A DNA stretch of 32,077 nt from an uncultured Lachnospiraceae bacterium (GCA_949740535.1 CATJHO010000183.1:1-32077); one strand, 5' to 3'; shown: positions 6,905 to 15,924, counted from the first letter of the stretch. The notes: generated from the letters alone by a model not told the origin. Made by a program: numbers and translations.

Positions 6905-8113
6905 TTATTGCTGCTGCAGAACTTCCAATGCTTTCTGAAGCTGGTTATCTTTGTCCCTGGGAATTACCGTCTCTCTTTTAAGAGATTCATCCAGCTCTAC
7001 CTCCACATCCGGCTCAATGCCAATGCCATGGATATTGTTTCCTTTTGGCGTATAATATTTGGATACTGTTAATTTTACCGCCGTCCCGTCACTCAAGGGA
7101 TAAATTTTCTGAACAATACCTTTTCCATAGGTAGTTGTTCCGACCAAAGTACCCATTTCATAATCCTTAACGGCTCCCGCAAAAATTTCCGAAGCGCTTG
7201 CACTGTTCCCGTTAATCAGCACCGCCATAGGCTTATCAAAATAATGTTCTTTGTCAGATCTCTCTTCCTCCCGGTTTCCGTATTTATCCTCCGTATAGAC
7301 AATCAGTCCCTCCGGAAGCAGGCGGTCCAGAATGGCGCATACACTGGAAACCAGACCGCCCCCATTGTTCCGCAGATCTACAATCAGCCCCTGTATTCCC
7401 TGCGCCTCCAGCTCATCCAGCGCACTTATAAATTGTTCCGAAGTTACATCATCAAAGGAACTGATGGATATATAACCTATGTGATTTTCCAGAACTGCCG
7501 AGGACACAGTCTGAATCTCTATGGTTCTGCGCTCCACCTGAAATTCCAGATAATCTTCCTCTCCTTCCCGGACAACACTGAGGGCTGCCTTCGTACCTTC
7601 CTCTCCCTTAATCTTAGACACTATCATATTCAAATCATTTCCAGTAGCCTCCAGGTCTCCCGCCTTATAAATGATATCTCCCGGCAGGATACCCGCTTCC
7701 ATAGCCGGAGAATCCTCAAACACACGGGTAATTGTAACAATACCCGAATTGATATTTTGGGAAATCTCCACGCCGATTCCACAGTAACTGCCGTTCGTGC
7801 TGTCCAGCATGCTCCGGTATTCTTCCTCTGTATAGTAAGCCGCATAAGGATCCCCCAGCCCGGCCACTGCTCCCTTATAAAGCCATGTTTCGATTTCACT
7901 GTTATCAATTTCGTCCAGATAATAATTATTCATCAACGTCTCAATCTCAACCAGCTTTTCCTGAACCGCTTTGTCTGTCAGGTCGATCTGTTCTTCCTTT
8001 TTTCCCAGCCTTTCTGCCAGAAAGCGGTTTCCAAACATCACCGCCTCAATTACGATCAGCGTTGCCGCAAATCCAATGACTATGCCTTTCCTCAGCTGCT
8101 TTTTGTCATCCAT
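6905..8113 (-). CDS. S41 family C-terminal processing peptidase (CtpA/CtpB type)
   Basis: A serine protease of about 402 residues, anchored by one N-terminal membrane segment (GIVIGFAATLIVIEAVMFG) with the active part outside. A PDZ domain (about residues 110-200) precedes the S41 domain. The catalytic pair is visible in NGNSASASEIF (second Ser of SAS) and TTYGKGIVQ (Lys 25 residues later), the same spacing as in Prc. An ATG four codons upstream (8125) is possible, but GAGGA lies five bases before the ATG at 8113. It follows the M23 hydrolase gene by about 120 bp; B. subtilis ctpB likewise neighbours ftsEX. It probably cleaves envelope or sporulation signalling proteins. Confidence 0.93.
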   Translation of the reverse strand: MDDKKQLRKGIVIGFAATLIVIEAVMFGNRFLAERLGKKEEQIDLTDKAVQEKLVEIETLMNNYYLDEIDNSEIETWLYKGAVAGLGDPYAAYYTEEEYRSMLDSTNGSYCGIGVEISQNINSGIVTITRVFEDSPAMEAGILPGDIIYKAGDLEATGNDLNMIVSKIKGEEGTKAALSVVREGEEDYLEFQVERRTIEIQTVSSAVLENHIGYISISSFDDVTSEQFISALDELEAQGIQGLIVDLRNNGGGLVSSVCAILDRLLPEGLIVYTEDKYGNREEERSDKEHYFDKPMAVLINGNSASASEIFAGAVKDYEMGTLVGTTTYGKGIVQKIYPLSDGTAVKLTVSKYYTPKGNNIHGIGIEPDVEVELDESLKRETVIPRDKDNQLQKALEVLQQQ

Positions 8114-8233
8114 ACTGTTCCTCATCTCTCACAACCGAAAAGGGCTGTCACAGAACAAGTTTTTTCCCTGCATCCTGTCCTATGCCATCCCCCACGGTTT
8201 CCTTATTTTAACTATACGCTGTTTTCTTTTATT

Positions 8234-9571
8234 CTATCCCACATAATTATGCGGGTTCACATAGGTGCCATTTTTAATCACGCCGAAATGCAGATGGGGG
8301 CCAGTGGAAAAACCGGTAGAACCCACTGCCGCAATACTCTGTCCTGCGCTGACCACATCACCCACGGACACATAGAGGGCCGAGCAGTGCATATATACCG
8401 TAGAAATTCCATTACCATGAGAAATTACCACATAATTTCCTGCCGAGCTGCTGTAGGTGGATGTGGTAACCCTCCCGCTGGCAGCCGCCACAATACTCGA
8501 ACCATGGGAGGCCCCGATATCAATTCCCTTATGATTGGTGGAAGCTCCCGGAGTAGGCTGAGGCCTTGGGCCAAAATCACTGGTAATACGCCTGCTGCTT
8601 GGACAGGGCCAGACAAAACCGGAAGCGCCGCCGTCTCCGTCGTCTGCGCTGGCATTGGCCAGTGCCGCTGCCGCAATCTGCTCCTCGATCTGATTCAGCA
8701 GCCGCTCCTGCTCCTCCAGATCCTCCTTAAACTCTGCCGCCTCATTGTTCTGGCTGTCAATCTGAGCCTGGAAGCTTTGAATTTCTGCTGTTTTCTTCCG
8801 AACCAGGGCATCAACGGTCTCCTTCTGCTCCTTGGCAGCCTCCGCCATGGCTTCCAGCTCTTCCTCCTCTGCCTCCAGAACGGTCTTGGCAGCCGCAACC
8901 GCTTCCTTCTGGGCTATATACTGGTCCATCATTTTGCGGTCATATTCTGACATAGCCCGCACGTACGTGGACTTATTCAGAAAATCCCCCAGATTCTTGG
9001 ATGTCAGAAACATTTCCAGATAAGAGGGATTTCCATTTTCATACAGATATTGTATCCGCAGCTTCATATCCTCATACTGCTGATCTGCCACCCGCTGGGC
9101 CTCTTCCAGTTCTGCTTCTGTCTGGACAATCTCTTCTTTTTTATCTTCAATATCCTCATTCAACTTCTGAATCTGCGCTGCCAGCGCCGTGGCTTCCTGA
9201 TCCAAACGGGCAATATAGCTCTTCAGGCTGCTTTTACTTGCTTCCAGCTGTTCAATGTTTTTCTTAACATCATTCAGCTCCGCCTTAATTCCCTCTATCT
9301 TATTCAGCGTGTCCTTCTTCTGCCGTTCCAGCTTATCCGTATCGATCCAGTTGGAGGGCTTAGAAGGCTTTTCGTCGTCCTCTTTATCATCCTCGTCTTC
9401 TTCCTCTTTAGAAGAGGAGTCCTCTGAAGATTCTTCTTCCGAAGGAGCCGTTTCCCCTCCTGCAGAGATCTCTCCCTCTGAAGCCTGTACCAAAACCCGG
9501 CCGGGATAAAGCAGAAGCCCTGCCAAAAGTACTGTCAGAATCAGAATTTTTACAAACTGCTTTCTTCTCAT
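8234..9571 (-). CDS. Secreted murein hydrolase activator / M23 peptidase with long coiled coil (EnvC/PcsB-like)
   Basis: A 445-residue exported protein with signal peptide (MRRKQFVKILILTVLLAGLLL up to about residue 30). A short acidic Ser/Glu/Asp-rich stretch follows, then a coiled coil (about 75-300), then an M23 LytM domain (about 320-445). The zinc ligands appear intact: HKGIDIG, the YMHCSAL region and GPHLHFGV. The start has AAAAGGA 11 bases upstream. It lies 38 bp behind ftsX, the arrangement in which FtsEX controls a coiled-coil peptidoglycan hydrolase at the division septum. Because its LytM motifs look complete, it may be an active endopeptidase rather than only an activator like E. 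coli EnvC. Confidence 0.92.
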   Translation of the reverse strand: MRRKQFVKILILTVLLAGLLLYPGRVLVQASEGEISAGGETAPSEEESSEDSSSKEEEDEDDKEDDEKPSKPSNWIDTDKLERQKKDTLNKIEGIKAELNDVKKNIEQLEASKSSLKSYIARLDQEATALAAQIQKLNEDIEDKKEEIVQTEAELEEAQRVADQQYEDMKLRIQYLYENGNPSYLEMFLTSKNLGDFLNKSTYVRAMSEYDRKMMDQYIAQKEAVAAAKTVLEAEEEELEAMAEAAKEQKETVDALVRKKTAEIQSFQAQIDSQNNEAAEFKEDLEEQERLLNQIEEQIAAAALANASADDGDGGASGFVWPCPSSRRITSDFGPRPQPTPGASTNHKGIDIGASHGSSIVAAASGRVTTSTYSSSAGNYVVISHGNGISTVYMHCSALYVSVGDVVSAGQSIAAVGSTGFSTGPHLHFGVIKNGTYVNPHNYVG

Positions 9572-9609
9572 CTTTTCAACATTCCTTTTCTCATCTGTCC
9601 CGCCGGTAT

Positions 9610-10524
9610 TTAAACTCTCAAATGCTTCCGAATGGTCAGAAAGCTTCCAAAGAAACCAATTCCAACACCCAGGGCAAGACCAACAGGCAGCAAAATACGA
9701 AACATCTCATCCACCGGCAGGAACTGAACCAGCCCGGCCAGGTTATCAAACTGTCCTCCCATATAATTTACAATCTTTGTATACAGGAAATATAAAAGCC
9801 CCAGAGGAATCGCCCCGCCGATCACACCAATCAGAAGTCCCTCCACTACAAAAGGAGCCTTTACAAAGGAATTCGTGGCGCCGATCAGCTTCATAATCGC
9901 AATTTCTTCCTTTCGGACCGCAATTCCGATGGTAACCGTATTGCTGATCAGGAATACCGACACGCACAGGAGCAGAATAATAATCGCAATGGATACATAG
10001 CCCACCAGCAGGTTAAAGCTGGTGAGAATATCTGCCACCTCTACGGATTTATTCACTCTGCGTATTCCTTCCATGGATTCCAGATATTCCACAAGGCTGT
10101 TCTGATCTTCTACTTCCTTGAGATAAATCTCATAGTGCGCCTGCTTGGCCAGCGGATTGTCATTGGCAAATCCTTCCGCCAGTTCCGGGGCTTCTGCAAA
10201 GTAAATATACTTATAGGACTCCCAGGTCTCCTCTGCTGAAACAAACTTTACCTCTGCCACTTCCTCTCTGCCGCCAATCTTCTCTCCAATTTCCTTCATG
10301 GCCGCCTCATCCTGAGATACCGTCTCATCAAAGAACACCGTAACAGATACATTGCCTTCCACTTCTTTTATCATGTACTGAAAATTCTCCACAACGCAGA
10401 AGAATAGTCCGAACAGAAAGATACAGATCGACATTGTCGCAATGGATGCCAGAGAAAACATTTTATTTCTCCAGATATTCTTCAGACCCTGCTTCAAACA
10501 GTAGCCAATGGTACTAATTCGCAT
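9610..10524 (-). CDS. ftsX: Cell division protein FtsX (permease-like)
   Basis: A 304-residue membrane protein with an N-terminal cytosolic tail (MRISTIGYCLKQGLKNIWRN), TM1, an extracellular loop of about 130 residues, and three C-terminal membrane segments in a FtsX/MacB-type core (VSIAIIILLLCVSVFLISNTV). Together with FtsE it transmits ATP-driven signals to a peptidoglycan hydrolase outside. The frame is open 19 codons further upstream inside ftsE, but the ATG at 10524 begins the conserved sequence and overlaps ftsE by 11 bp. This fits translational coupling, as no clear Shine-Dalgarno is present. Confidence 0.95.
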   Translation of the reverse strand: MRISTIGYCLKQGLKNIWRNKMFSLASIATMSICIFLFGLFFCVVENFQYMIKEVEGNVSVTVFFDETVSQDEAAMKEIGEKIGGREEVAEVKFVSAEETWESYKYIYFAEAPELAEGFANDNPLAKQAHYEIYLKEVEDQNSLVEYLESMEGIRRVNKSVEVADILTSFNLLVGYVSIAIIILLLCVSVFLISNTVTIGIAVRKEEIAIMKLIGATNSFVKAPFVVEGLLIGVIGGAIPLGLLYFLYTKIVNYMGGQFDNLAGLVQFLPVDEMFRILLPVGLALGVGIGFFGSFLTIRKHLRV

Positions 10525-11203
10525 GTTGTATGTACCCAGCCTTACGCTCGTCACTGATAATGACGCCTCTGTGCATTGCAATTACCCGCTTCTTCATCTG
10601 ATCCACAATTTCCTGGTTATGAGTTACCACCACAACCGTTGTTCCTCTCTCGTTAATGGTCTCCAGAAGCTTCATAATTTCCTTCGAGTTCTTCGGGTCC
10701 AGATTTCCTGTAGGCTCGTCCGCCAGCAGAATATTCGGCCGGTTCACCAGCGCCCGTGCCAGCGCAACTCTCTGCTGTTCTCCGCCGGACAGCTGCTTGG
10801 GATAAGACTTGTACTTCTCTGCCAGCCCTACCAGCGACAGCATGGCCGGTACATTTCTTCGGATATTCTTGGAAGGCGTAATCACAACCCTCTGGGCAAA
10901 TGCAATATTTTCATATACATTCCTGTCCTTCAGCAGACGGAAATCCTGAAATACCACACCGATTTTGCGCCGGTATTTGGGAATGGCCCGCTGCTTCATC
11001 TTGTTGAGATTAATCCCATTTACCTTAATGGTTCCGGAAGTGGGCTCCAGCTCTTTGAGCAGAAGCTTAATCAGCGTAGACTTTCCGGAACCGCTGTCTC
11101 CCACGATAAAGACAAATTCGCCTTTGTCAATGTGCAGACTCACCCCATTCAAGGCATGGTTGCCGGTCGAATAGGCCTTTGTCACGTTTTCCAAATCGAT
11201 CAT
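10514..11203 (-). CDS. ftsE: Cell division ATP-binding protein FtsE
   Basis: A 229-residue ABC ATPase. Walker A is GDSGSGKST (35-43), the signature is LSGGEQQRVALARAL, Walker B is ILLADEPTGNLD, and the switch His is in VVVVTHNQE. The start IDLENVTKAYSTGNHALNGVS and the length are typical of FtsE. GAGGAG lies seven bases before the ATG. It overlaps ftsX and starts 33 bp after the CdaR-like gene, so that regulator is probably in the same transcript. Confidence 0.96.
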   Translation of the reverse strand: MIDLENVTKAYSTGNHALNGVSLHIDKGEFVFIVGDSGSGKSTLIKLLLKELEPTSGTIKVNGINLNKMKQRAIPKYRRKIGVVFQDFRLLKDRNVYENIAFAQRVVITPSKNIRRNVPAMLSLVGLAEKYKSYPKQLSGGEQQRVALARALVNRPNILLADEPTGNLDPKNSKEIMKLLETINERGTTVVVVTHNQEIVDQMKKRVIAMHRGVIISDERKAGYIQHAN

Positions 11204-11236
11204 TTTTTCTCTCCTCAGTAAGTTTTCCCTTGTCTC

Positions 11237-12325
11237 TTAATAGTCTATGGTCTCCATATACTTCATATACTTCACAACCATAAGCGCAATCTTAAAGGTA
11301 ATCGCGTCTTCAAACACCCGCAGATCCAGTCCCGTACTCTTCTGAAGCTTATCCAGACGGTACACCAGGGTATTCCGATGAATATAAAGCTGCCTGGAGG
11401 TTTCAGAGACATTAAGGCTGTTTTCAAAAAACTTGTTAATGGTAGTCAGTGTTTCTTCATCAAAGTCATCCGGGGACTTGCCGTCAAATATCTCGCGGAT
11501 AAACATTTTGCACAGCGGAATGGGCAGCTGGTAAATCAAACGCCCAATCCCCAAAGTACTGTAGGCCACAATATCTCTCTCATCAAAGAAAATCTTGCCC
11601 ACATCCAGAGCCATCCTAGCCTCCTTGTAAGAACGCGATACTTCTTTAATCTCGCCGACAATGGTTCCATAAGCAATATGAACCCGCTCCTCTTCCTCTA
11701 CCGTAAGCAGATCCTTAATCACCTTGGCCGTCTTATTCATCTCCGGATAGCCTTCATTCTCAGCCAGCTCTTTCACTACAATGATATTCTTCTCATCCAC
11801 CGCTGTAATAAAATCCCTGGACTTTGTGCCAAACAGCGCCCGCAGGCTTTCCAGAGACGCCGTATCCTTCTCTCTTCCGGTTTCGATTACATATACGGAT
11901 CTGCGGACCTCCGTCTGGATATGAAGCTTCTTTGCCCGGTTGTAAATATCCACCAGAAGCAGATTATCCAAAAGCAGATTCTTGATAAAGTTATCCTTGT
12001 CAAAGCGTTCTTTATAAGCCACCAAAAGGTTCTGAATCTGGAAGACTGCTATTTTGCCTATCATATAGGCATCCTCGCTTCCGCCATTGATCAGCAGAAT
12101 ATATTCCAGCTGATTCTCATCAAATACTTTAAAAAACTGGAATCCCTGTATCACCTGACTGTCTGCCGGAGAATCGATAAACGCCAGAACGGAACCCGTA
12201 TAAGCATCAGCTTCCGGAAATGTAGAGGCAAGTACTTTACCTTCTGTATCAATGATACAGAGGTCAATGCGTGTAATACCCTTCAACCCCTCGATGGTAT
12301 TCTGTAGTATCTGGTTTGAAATCAT
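11237..12325 (-). CDS. CdaR/PucR-family transcriptional regulator with C-terminal helix-turn-helix
   Basis: A 362-residue cytosolic protein. The N-terminal ligand domain (about 1-130) begins MISNQILQNTIEGLKGITRIDLCIID and resembles sugar-diacid-recognition or PAS-like domains. A GGDEF-like middle part (about 130-270) follows. The C-terminal PucR/HTH_30 domain has FFENSLNVSETSRQLYIHRN and TLVYRLDKL, the strongest signature. CdaR-type regulators usually activate carbon-use genes, so its position 33 bp upstream of ftsE is unusual. AAGGAG lies 11 bases before the ATG; the preferred promoter was not found. Target and ligand are unknown. Confidence 0.88.
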   Translation of the reverse strand: MISNQILQNTIEGLKGITRIDLCIIDTEGKVLASTFPEADAYTGSVLAFIDSPADSQVIQGFQFFKVFDENQLEYILLINGGSEDAYMIGKIAVFQIQNLLVAYKERFDKDNFIKNLLLDNLLLVDIYNRAKKLHIQTEVRRSVYVIETGREKDTASLESLRALFGTKSRDFITAVDEKNIIVVKELAENEGYPEMNKTAKVIKDLLTVEEEERVHIAYGTIVGEIKEVSRSYKEARMALDVGKIFFDERDIVAYSTLGIGRLIYQLPIPLCKMFIREIFDGKSPDDFDEETLTTINKFFENSLNVSETSRQLYIHRNTLVYRLDKLQKSTGLDLRVFEDAITFKIALMVVKYMKYMETIDY

Positions 12326-12468
12326 AGTCTTCTCTGCTCCTTTTTGCTAGTCGTTTTGTGCATATCGCCAGATCTCTGCTCTTTTTTTATCTAACAATAC
12401 TGCCAATAAAAATACCCCTCTTCGTGTAAAAATAAAAATACCTAATCTATATAGTAATGCAAAATCAC

Positions 12469-12511
12469 AAAAAAGAAAAGAGGAAATACAAAAAAATTTA
12501 TGCATTTCCTC
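12469..12511 (-). terminator. Probable intrinsic terminator after the YitT-family gene
   Basis: GAGGAAAT and ATTTCCTC (12480-12487, 12504-12511) form an 8-bp stem that a G-T wobble and two further pairs extend to 11 bp. On the minus strand it is followed by TTTTCTTTTTTG. It lies 54 bp past the YitT-family stop. The 240-bp gap 12326-12565 otherwise holds only an AT-rich leader with a 12-bp direct repeat (AATAAAAATACC at 12405-12416 and 12431-12442). Confidence 0.7.
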
Positions 12512-12565
12512 GACTTTTTGGGTAATTTTTCCTGTTTTTTTCCTGTACATTGTTCACAAAAGAAA

Positions 12566-13441
12566 CTATCTCCCAGAACCGCTCTCAATAAACCCTTCTC
12601 CCAAAACCTCCCGCACATCCGTGACAATGACGAAGGCGTCCGGATCCAGACGCAGGGTCAGCTCCTTTAGCTGCACAATCTCTTTCCGGGACACCACGCA
12701 GAAGAGCATATTTTTCTGCTCCCCTGAATACATTCCTTTCGCCGAAAGTCCGGTAACCCCCCGACTCAGCTCATTCATCAGGATCTGTGACAGTTCGTCC
12801 GGCTTTCTGGTAATAATAAACGCGGCTTTGGAGAATTTAAGACCTTCTATAATGCCGTCCGACACCTTAGACACCAGATAAATGGAAATCACTGCATAGA
12901 GGGCCATCTGGATTCCAAATAAATAAGCCCCGGCCAGTACAATGACAGCATCAACTACCTGCATAATATCCGCAATGCTGTAATGCCGCCAGAAGTGCTG
13001 AATAATAGCCGCTATCAAATCCGTTCCGCCGGTAGTTGCCTGGCTTAAAAACACCAAACCGATTCCGACGCCCATCACCACGCCGCCGTAAAGGGCCGTC
13101 AGAAGCATATCTCCTTCCGCCAGAGGGATAACCGGCAGGATCCCCAGCCAGACAGACAGCATCAGTGTGCCGAAAAATGTTTTTACAATGTAATTCCATC
13201 CCTTCAGCCGGATGGCAATCAAAAACACCGGAACATTGAGGACCAGGTTGGTTACGGCCAGCGGCACGCCGCCGGGCACCAGTTCTTCCGTCAATTGTTT
13301 TACAATAATGGCCAGACCGGAAAATCCTCCTGTTACAAATCCGGAAGGATCATAAATGGATGCTACGGCAAAAGCAATCAGGCCTGTACCCACTGCTATC
13401 ATCAAATATTCTTTTACAGCTGTCCGGTTTTTGTTATACAT
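12566..13441 (-). CDS. YitT family membrane protein (DUF161 + DUF2179)
   Basis: A 291-residue integral membrane protein with five to six hydrophobic segments (for example YLMIAVGTGLIAFAVASIY and GVVMGVGIGLVFLSQATTG) in the DUF161 part. A soluble C-terminal DUF2179 domain (about 205-285) contains GVTGLSAKGMYSGEQK and MLFCVVSRKEI. SQATTGGTDLIAAII is a typical family stretch. Its biochemical role is not established. It is a single-gene unit: AGAAGGGAA precedes the ATG, a terminator follows, and it is divergent from the 171-residue gene. No clear promoter was found in the 218-bp divergent gap, which contains a small dyad CCCTG-T-CAGGG (13553-13563). Confidence 0.93.
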   Translation of the reverse strand: MYNKNRTAVKEYLMIAVGTGLIAFAVASIYDPSGFVTGGFSGLAIIVKQLTEELVPGGVPLAVTNLVLNVPVFLIAIRLKGWNYIVKTFFGTLMLSVWLGILPVIPLAEGDMLLTALYGGVVMGVGIGLVFLSQATTGGTDLIAAIIQHFWRHYSIADIMQVVDAVIVLAGAYLFGIQMALYAVISIYLVSKVSDGIIEGLKFSKAAFIITRKPDELSQILMNELSRGVTGLSAKGMYSGEQKNMLFCVVSRKEIVQLKELTLRLDPDAFVIVTDVREVLGEGFIESGSGR

Positions 13442-13659
13442 ATTTTTTGTTCCCTTCTATCATACCGCTCCTCTGACTCTTTTAGAAGAAGGTCTGTGTT
13501 TTTATCCCGGTTTCTATCACCGTTTAGTCTTTACACATTTTATCTTCTTATCCCCTGTCAGGGCACCCGGAGTTTTTATTTATCTTCTTTCAATCCGCTC
13601 ATATTTCTGCCTCTTTTCGCATAAGCTGTAGCAATCGAATAATACAGGAGGGGCTTTTC

Positions 13660-14175
13660 TTGAGCTCAAAAACTAAAATCGTGGTCCTCCGCATGAAGGA
13701 GTTGATTTATACCGGCATTTTTGTGGCCCTGGGTATCATTCTCATCCTTCTTCTGGTGTTTATGTTTGCCCCCAAGGACAGCAAAACAGACACAACCGAT
13801 GCCAATGCCTCCGACAAGTACATACCCGGAGTCTATACCTCCTCCATTATGCTGGGCGGCAGCGCTGTGGATATCGCCGTTACGGTAGAGAAGAACGAAA
13901 TCGCCTCTATCCGGATGGTGAATGTCAGCGAGACCGTTGCTGCCATGTACCCTCTTATGGAGCCGGCACTGGATAATCTTGCGGAGCAGATTATTACTTC
14001 TCAGTCTCTTGATCATATTACATATCCGGATGAAAATCAATACACTTCTCTTGTACTTCTGGATGCAGTAGAACGCGCTCTGGAAAAAGCGGCGGCTCCG
14101 GAAGAAGAGACTCAAAAAACCGAAGAGAACGGAAACAGCGGAAACAATAAAACACCAACGGTTAAAGAAGAATAG
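13660..14175 (+). CDS. Small membrane-anchored protein with degenerate FMN-binding-like domain
   Basis: A 171-residue protein. It starts with TTG (CAGGAGGGG eight bases upstream); the first ATG, 11 codons later, has no ribosome site. One membrane anchor (about residues 17-36) is followed by an outside domain (about 50-145) starting with YIPGVYTSSIMLGGSAVDIAVTVEKNEI. This resembles the FMN-binding domain of RnfG/NqrC-like and extracellular electron-transfer proteins (G-x-Y-x-G, then V-x-V-x-x-x-I). The flavin-attachment S-G-A-T-x-T/S motif is missing: the place that should hold it reads ITYPDENQYTSLVLLDAVERAL. The tail is Glu/Thr/Asn-rich. It is probably a structural or ligand-binding relative that does not carry covalent FMN. 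Confidence 0.8.
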   Translation: MSSKTKIVVLRMKELIYTGIFVALGIILILLLVFMFAPKDSKTDTTDANASDKYIPGVYTSSIMLGGSAVDIAVTVEKNEIASIRMVNVSETVAAMYPLMEPALDNLAEQIITSQSLDHITYPDENQYTSLVLLDAVERALEKAAAPEEETQKTEENGNSGNNKTPTVKEE

Positions 14176-14192
14176 GCAGACAGCTTAGATGC

Positions 14193-14244
14193 AGATAAGA
14201 CTGCCGGGAAAAGCAGCAGCTTTCCCGGCAGCCTTATCTGTTTT
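14193..14244 (+). terminator. Intrinsic terminator after the 171-residue gene
   Basis: A 19-bp stem with one mismatch (14193-14211 with 14221-14239, 9-base loop AGCAGCAGC) is followed by GTTTTAATG. It lies between convergent genes; no T-run exists on the minus strand, so it mainly serves the plus-strand gene. Confidence 0.85.
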
Positions 14245-14285
14245 AATGTATATTTATAAGCACCACGCGCAGATCTCCTCTGTGG

Positions 14286-15917
14286 TTACTCTTTGTAACG
14301 CACAATGGTCCGGTCTGCCAGCGCCTCTGTGGTACTCACAATTACCTCTGTGTCACTGTCTATGACCCCTTCCTCAATAGCGGCGTATCTGTCATTCTGG
14401 TCTAGAACATTTACATAAACCAGTTCTGCCGCAAGTTCCGGACCCAGGATCCCGGATCTTTCGTTTAAAATATAGACAAAACTGCGGCCGTTTTGGTCTT
14501 TATAGAGAGCCTCCAGCGGAACACAGCAGTTAAAAATATCTGTCTGTGTTTCCGCAGAGAACAGGCCGCTCTGGCCAAGACTTCCCACTCCCTCAGGCAG
14601 GAAAATAATACCCTCGAAAAGCTCTGGGTTCCCATCACTTGCCGCCACGTAATCTATCGTCACAGATTCCTTGTTTTTTCCCAGCGACAGCTGTGCCGTG
14701 TCCCCCTGATTAACGTATTGTTTCTGTTCTTTTGTGAAGGTTACGTAAAACTGCAGGGGACTTTCCAGGTCTGCGCAGACAACTGCTGCTCCGTCGGGAA
14801 CCCGCTCTCCGGGACTTACCTGTATACGGGTAACAATTCCGTCAGATTCAGGATATATGCCTCCCCCCAAGCGCTGAACCTCTTTGTATTTCTCCAGCTT
14901 CTCCTTAAGCACTGACAGCTCCAGACGGTTAATGGCCAGGCTGTTGTCAGCTGCAGATGCTCTATGAACATCCTCCAGACGGCGTTCTGCTTCCAGAAGC
15001 ACATCGTCCCGGCTTTTTCTGGCGTTATCCAGGGTCTTCTGTGCCGTTTCGACGTTGTTCTCCAGTGTACGCTTTTTTTCTTCCCATGCCGCCTTTGACG
15101 CGTCTTCGCCGCTGTAATCGGGCTTCTCCTTTGGAACAGCCGTATAAGTTTTATACTCTTTCTCCGCATTCTGCCGGGCAGTCTCTGCCGCTGCCGCCCG
15201 CTCTTCTGCCGCCTGAAGCTCCGCGTCTGCGGCCGGCTTTCCCTCTTCTTTCAGTCGGTTCAGTTCTTTCTCCGCCTCCTTATATTCTGCGTCCGCATCG
15301 TCATACACCCTTTGAAGCTCTGCCCGGCGCTTTTCCCAGGCCTCATACTCAGCCTCCGCTTTCTGACGCTCCGCAACCGAAGTAATCCCGGAAGGACTGT
15401 CAGCAAGACCATCCAGGGCCTCCTTTGCCTCTGACAGTTCCCGTTTTGCCTGATCGACGGCCTTTTGCGCGCTGTCAGCCGACCGATCGTAATCCTCTCC
15501 CGCCCGTTCCTGTTCTGCCTTCTTCTCTTTGGCTGCCAGCCCTCGATTGGCTTCCTGTTCCTGAATAGTCAGGTCAAGCTTCTGAATATTCATTTCCTGC
15601 TCTCGAATCTGTTCCTCCAGATCCCCCATATCAATTTCAAATAAAAGGGTCTTTGTTGTCACCTTATCCCCTACGCGGGCATGCACGGTTCTGCATCGAA
15701 GTCCGCTTAAGGCATTGACTGCGTATTCCCTGCCCTGCTGCACAATTCCTTCTGCCTCCACCCGGTGGATGAGCGCGGTGCGCTCCGGTTTCCTGGTAGT
15801 AATCTGCGGAAGTCCGGAAGCGTAGACCGCTCTGGAAATCAGGGTGCACAAAAACATCAGACCCAGAAAAATTCCAAATGCGGCAGCCGTCTTCTTCTGC
15901 TTTTTCCACAATTCCAT
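14286..15917 (-). CDS. HlyD-family periplasmic-adaptor-like protein with long coiled coil
   Basis: A 543-residue protein. One N-terminal membrane segment (about 12-33) is followed by a first half biotinyl-lipoyl-like motif (GLRCRTVHARVGDKVTTKTLLFEID). A coiled coil of about 250 residues rich in Glu, Lys and Ala comes next, then the second lipoyl half (GIVTRIQVSPGERVPDGAAVV) and beta-barrel-like C-terminal parts. This is the layout of membrane-fusion proteins of ABC and RND exporters. AAGGAG lies ten bases upstream and includes the stop of the preceding permease gene, so the two are coupled. No MacB-like or RND partner is encoded nearby; the neighbours are sugar-type importer permeases, an odd combination. 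It may act with them as an extracellular scaffold, or with an exporter encoded elsewhere. Confidence 0.87.
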   Translation of the reverse strand: MELWKKQKKTAAAFGIFLGLMFLCTLISRAVYASGLPQITTRKPERTALIHRVEAEGIVQQGREYAVNALSGLRCRTVHARVGDKVTTKTLLFEIDMGDLEEQIREQEMNIQKLDLTIQEQEANRGLAAKEKKAEQERAGEDYDRSADSAQKAVDQAKRELSEAKEALDGLADSPSGITSVAERQKAEAEYEAWEKRRAELQRVYDDADAEYKEAEKELNRLKEEGKPAADAELQAAEERAAAAETARQNAEKEYKTYTAVPKEKPDYSGEDASKAAWEEKKRTLENNVETAQKTLDNARKSRDDVLLEAERRLEDVHRASAADNSLAINRLELSVLKEKLEKYKEVQRLGGGIYPESDGIVTRIQVSPGERVPDGAAVVCADLESPLQFYVTFTKEQKQYVNQGDTAQLSLGKNKESVTIDYVAASDGNPELFEGIIFLPEGVGSLGQSGLFSAETQTDIFNCCVPLEALYKDQNGRSFVYILNERSGILGPELAAELVYVNVLDQNDRYAAIEEGVIDSDTEVIVSTTEALADRTIVRYKE

Positions 15918-15924
15918 ATCAAAA

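Noticed and set aside
8126-8233. Possible promoter between the M23 hydrolase and the S41 protease
   Set aside because: Only weak -10-like sequences and no matching -35; the genes are more simply read as one unit ending at the terminator 6830-6878.
7244-8950. 568-codon open frame on the plus strand opposite the S41 protease and M23 hydrolase genes
   Set aside because: The minus strand carries two complete, motif-bearing genes here; the plus-strand frame crosses both and their intergenic gap, has no recognisable domain and is explained by codon bias of the real genes.
12405-12442. 12-bp direct repeat AATAAAAATACC as regulator site
   Set aside because: Low-complexity AT sequence in an AT-rich leader; the repeat alone does not support a specific site.
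12347-12627. Two small minus-strand open frames (67 and 61 codons) downstream of the YitT-family gene
   Set aside because: One spans the proposed terminator and AT-rich leader, the other overlaps the YitT-family 3' end in another frame; neither has a domain or credible ribosome site.
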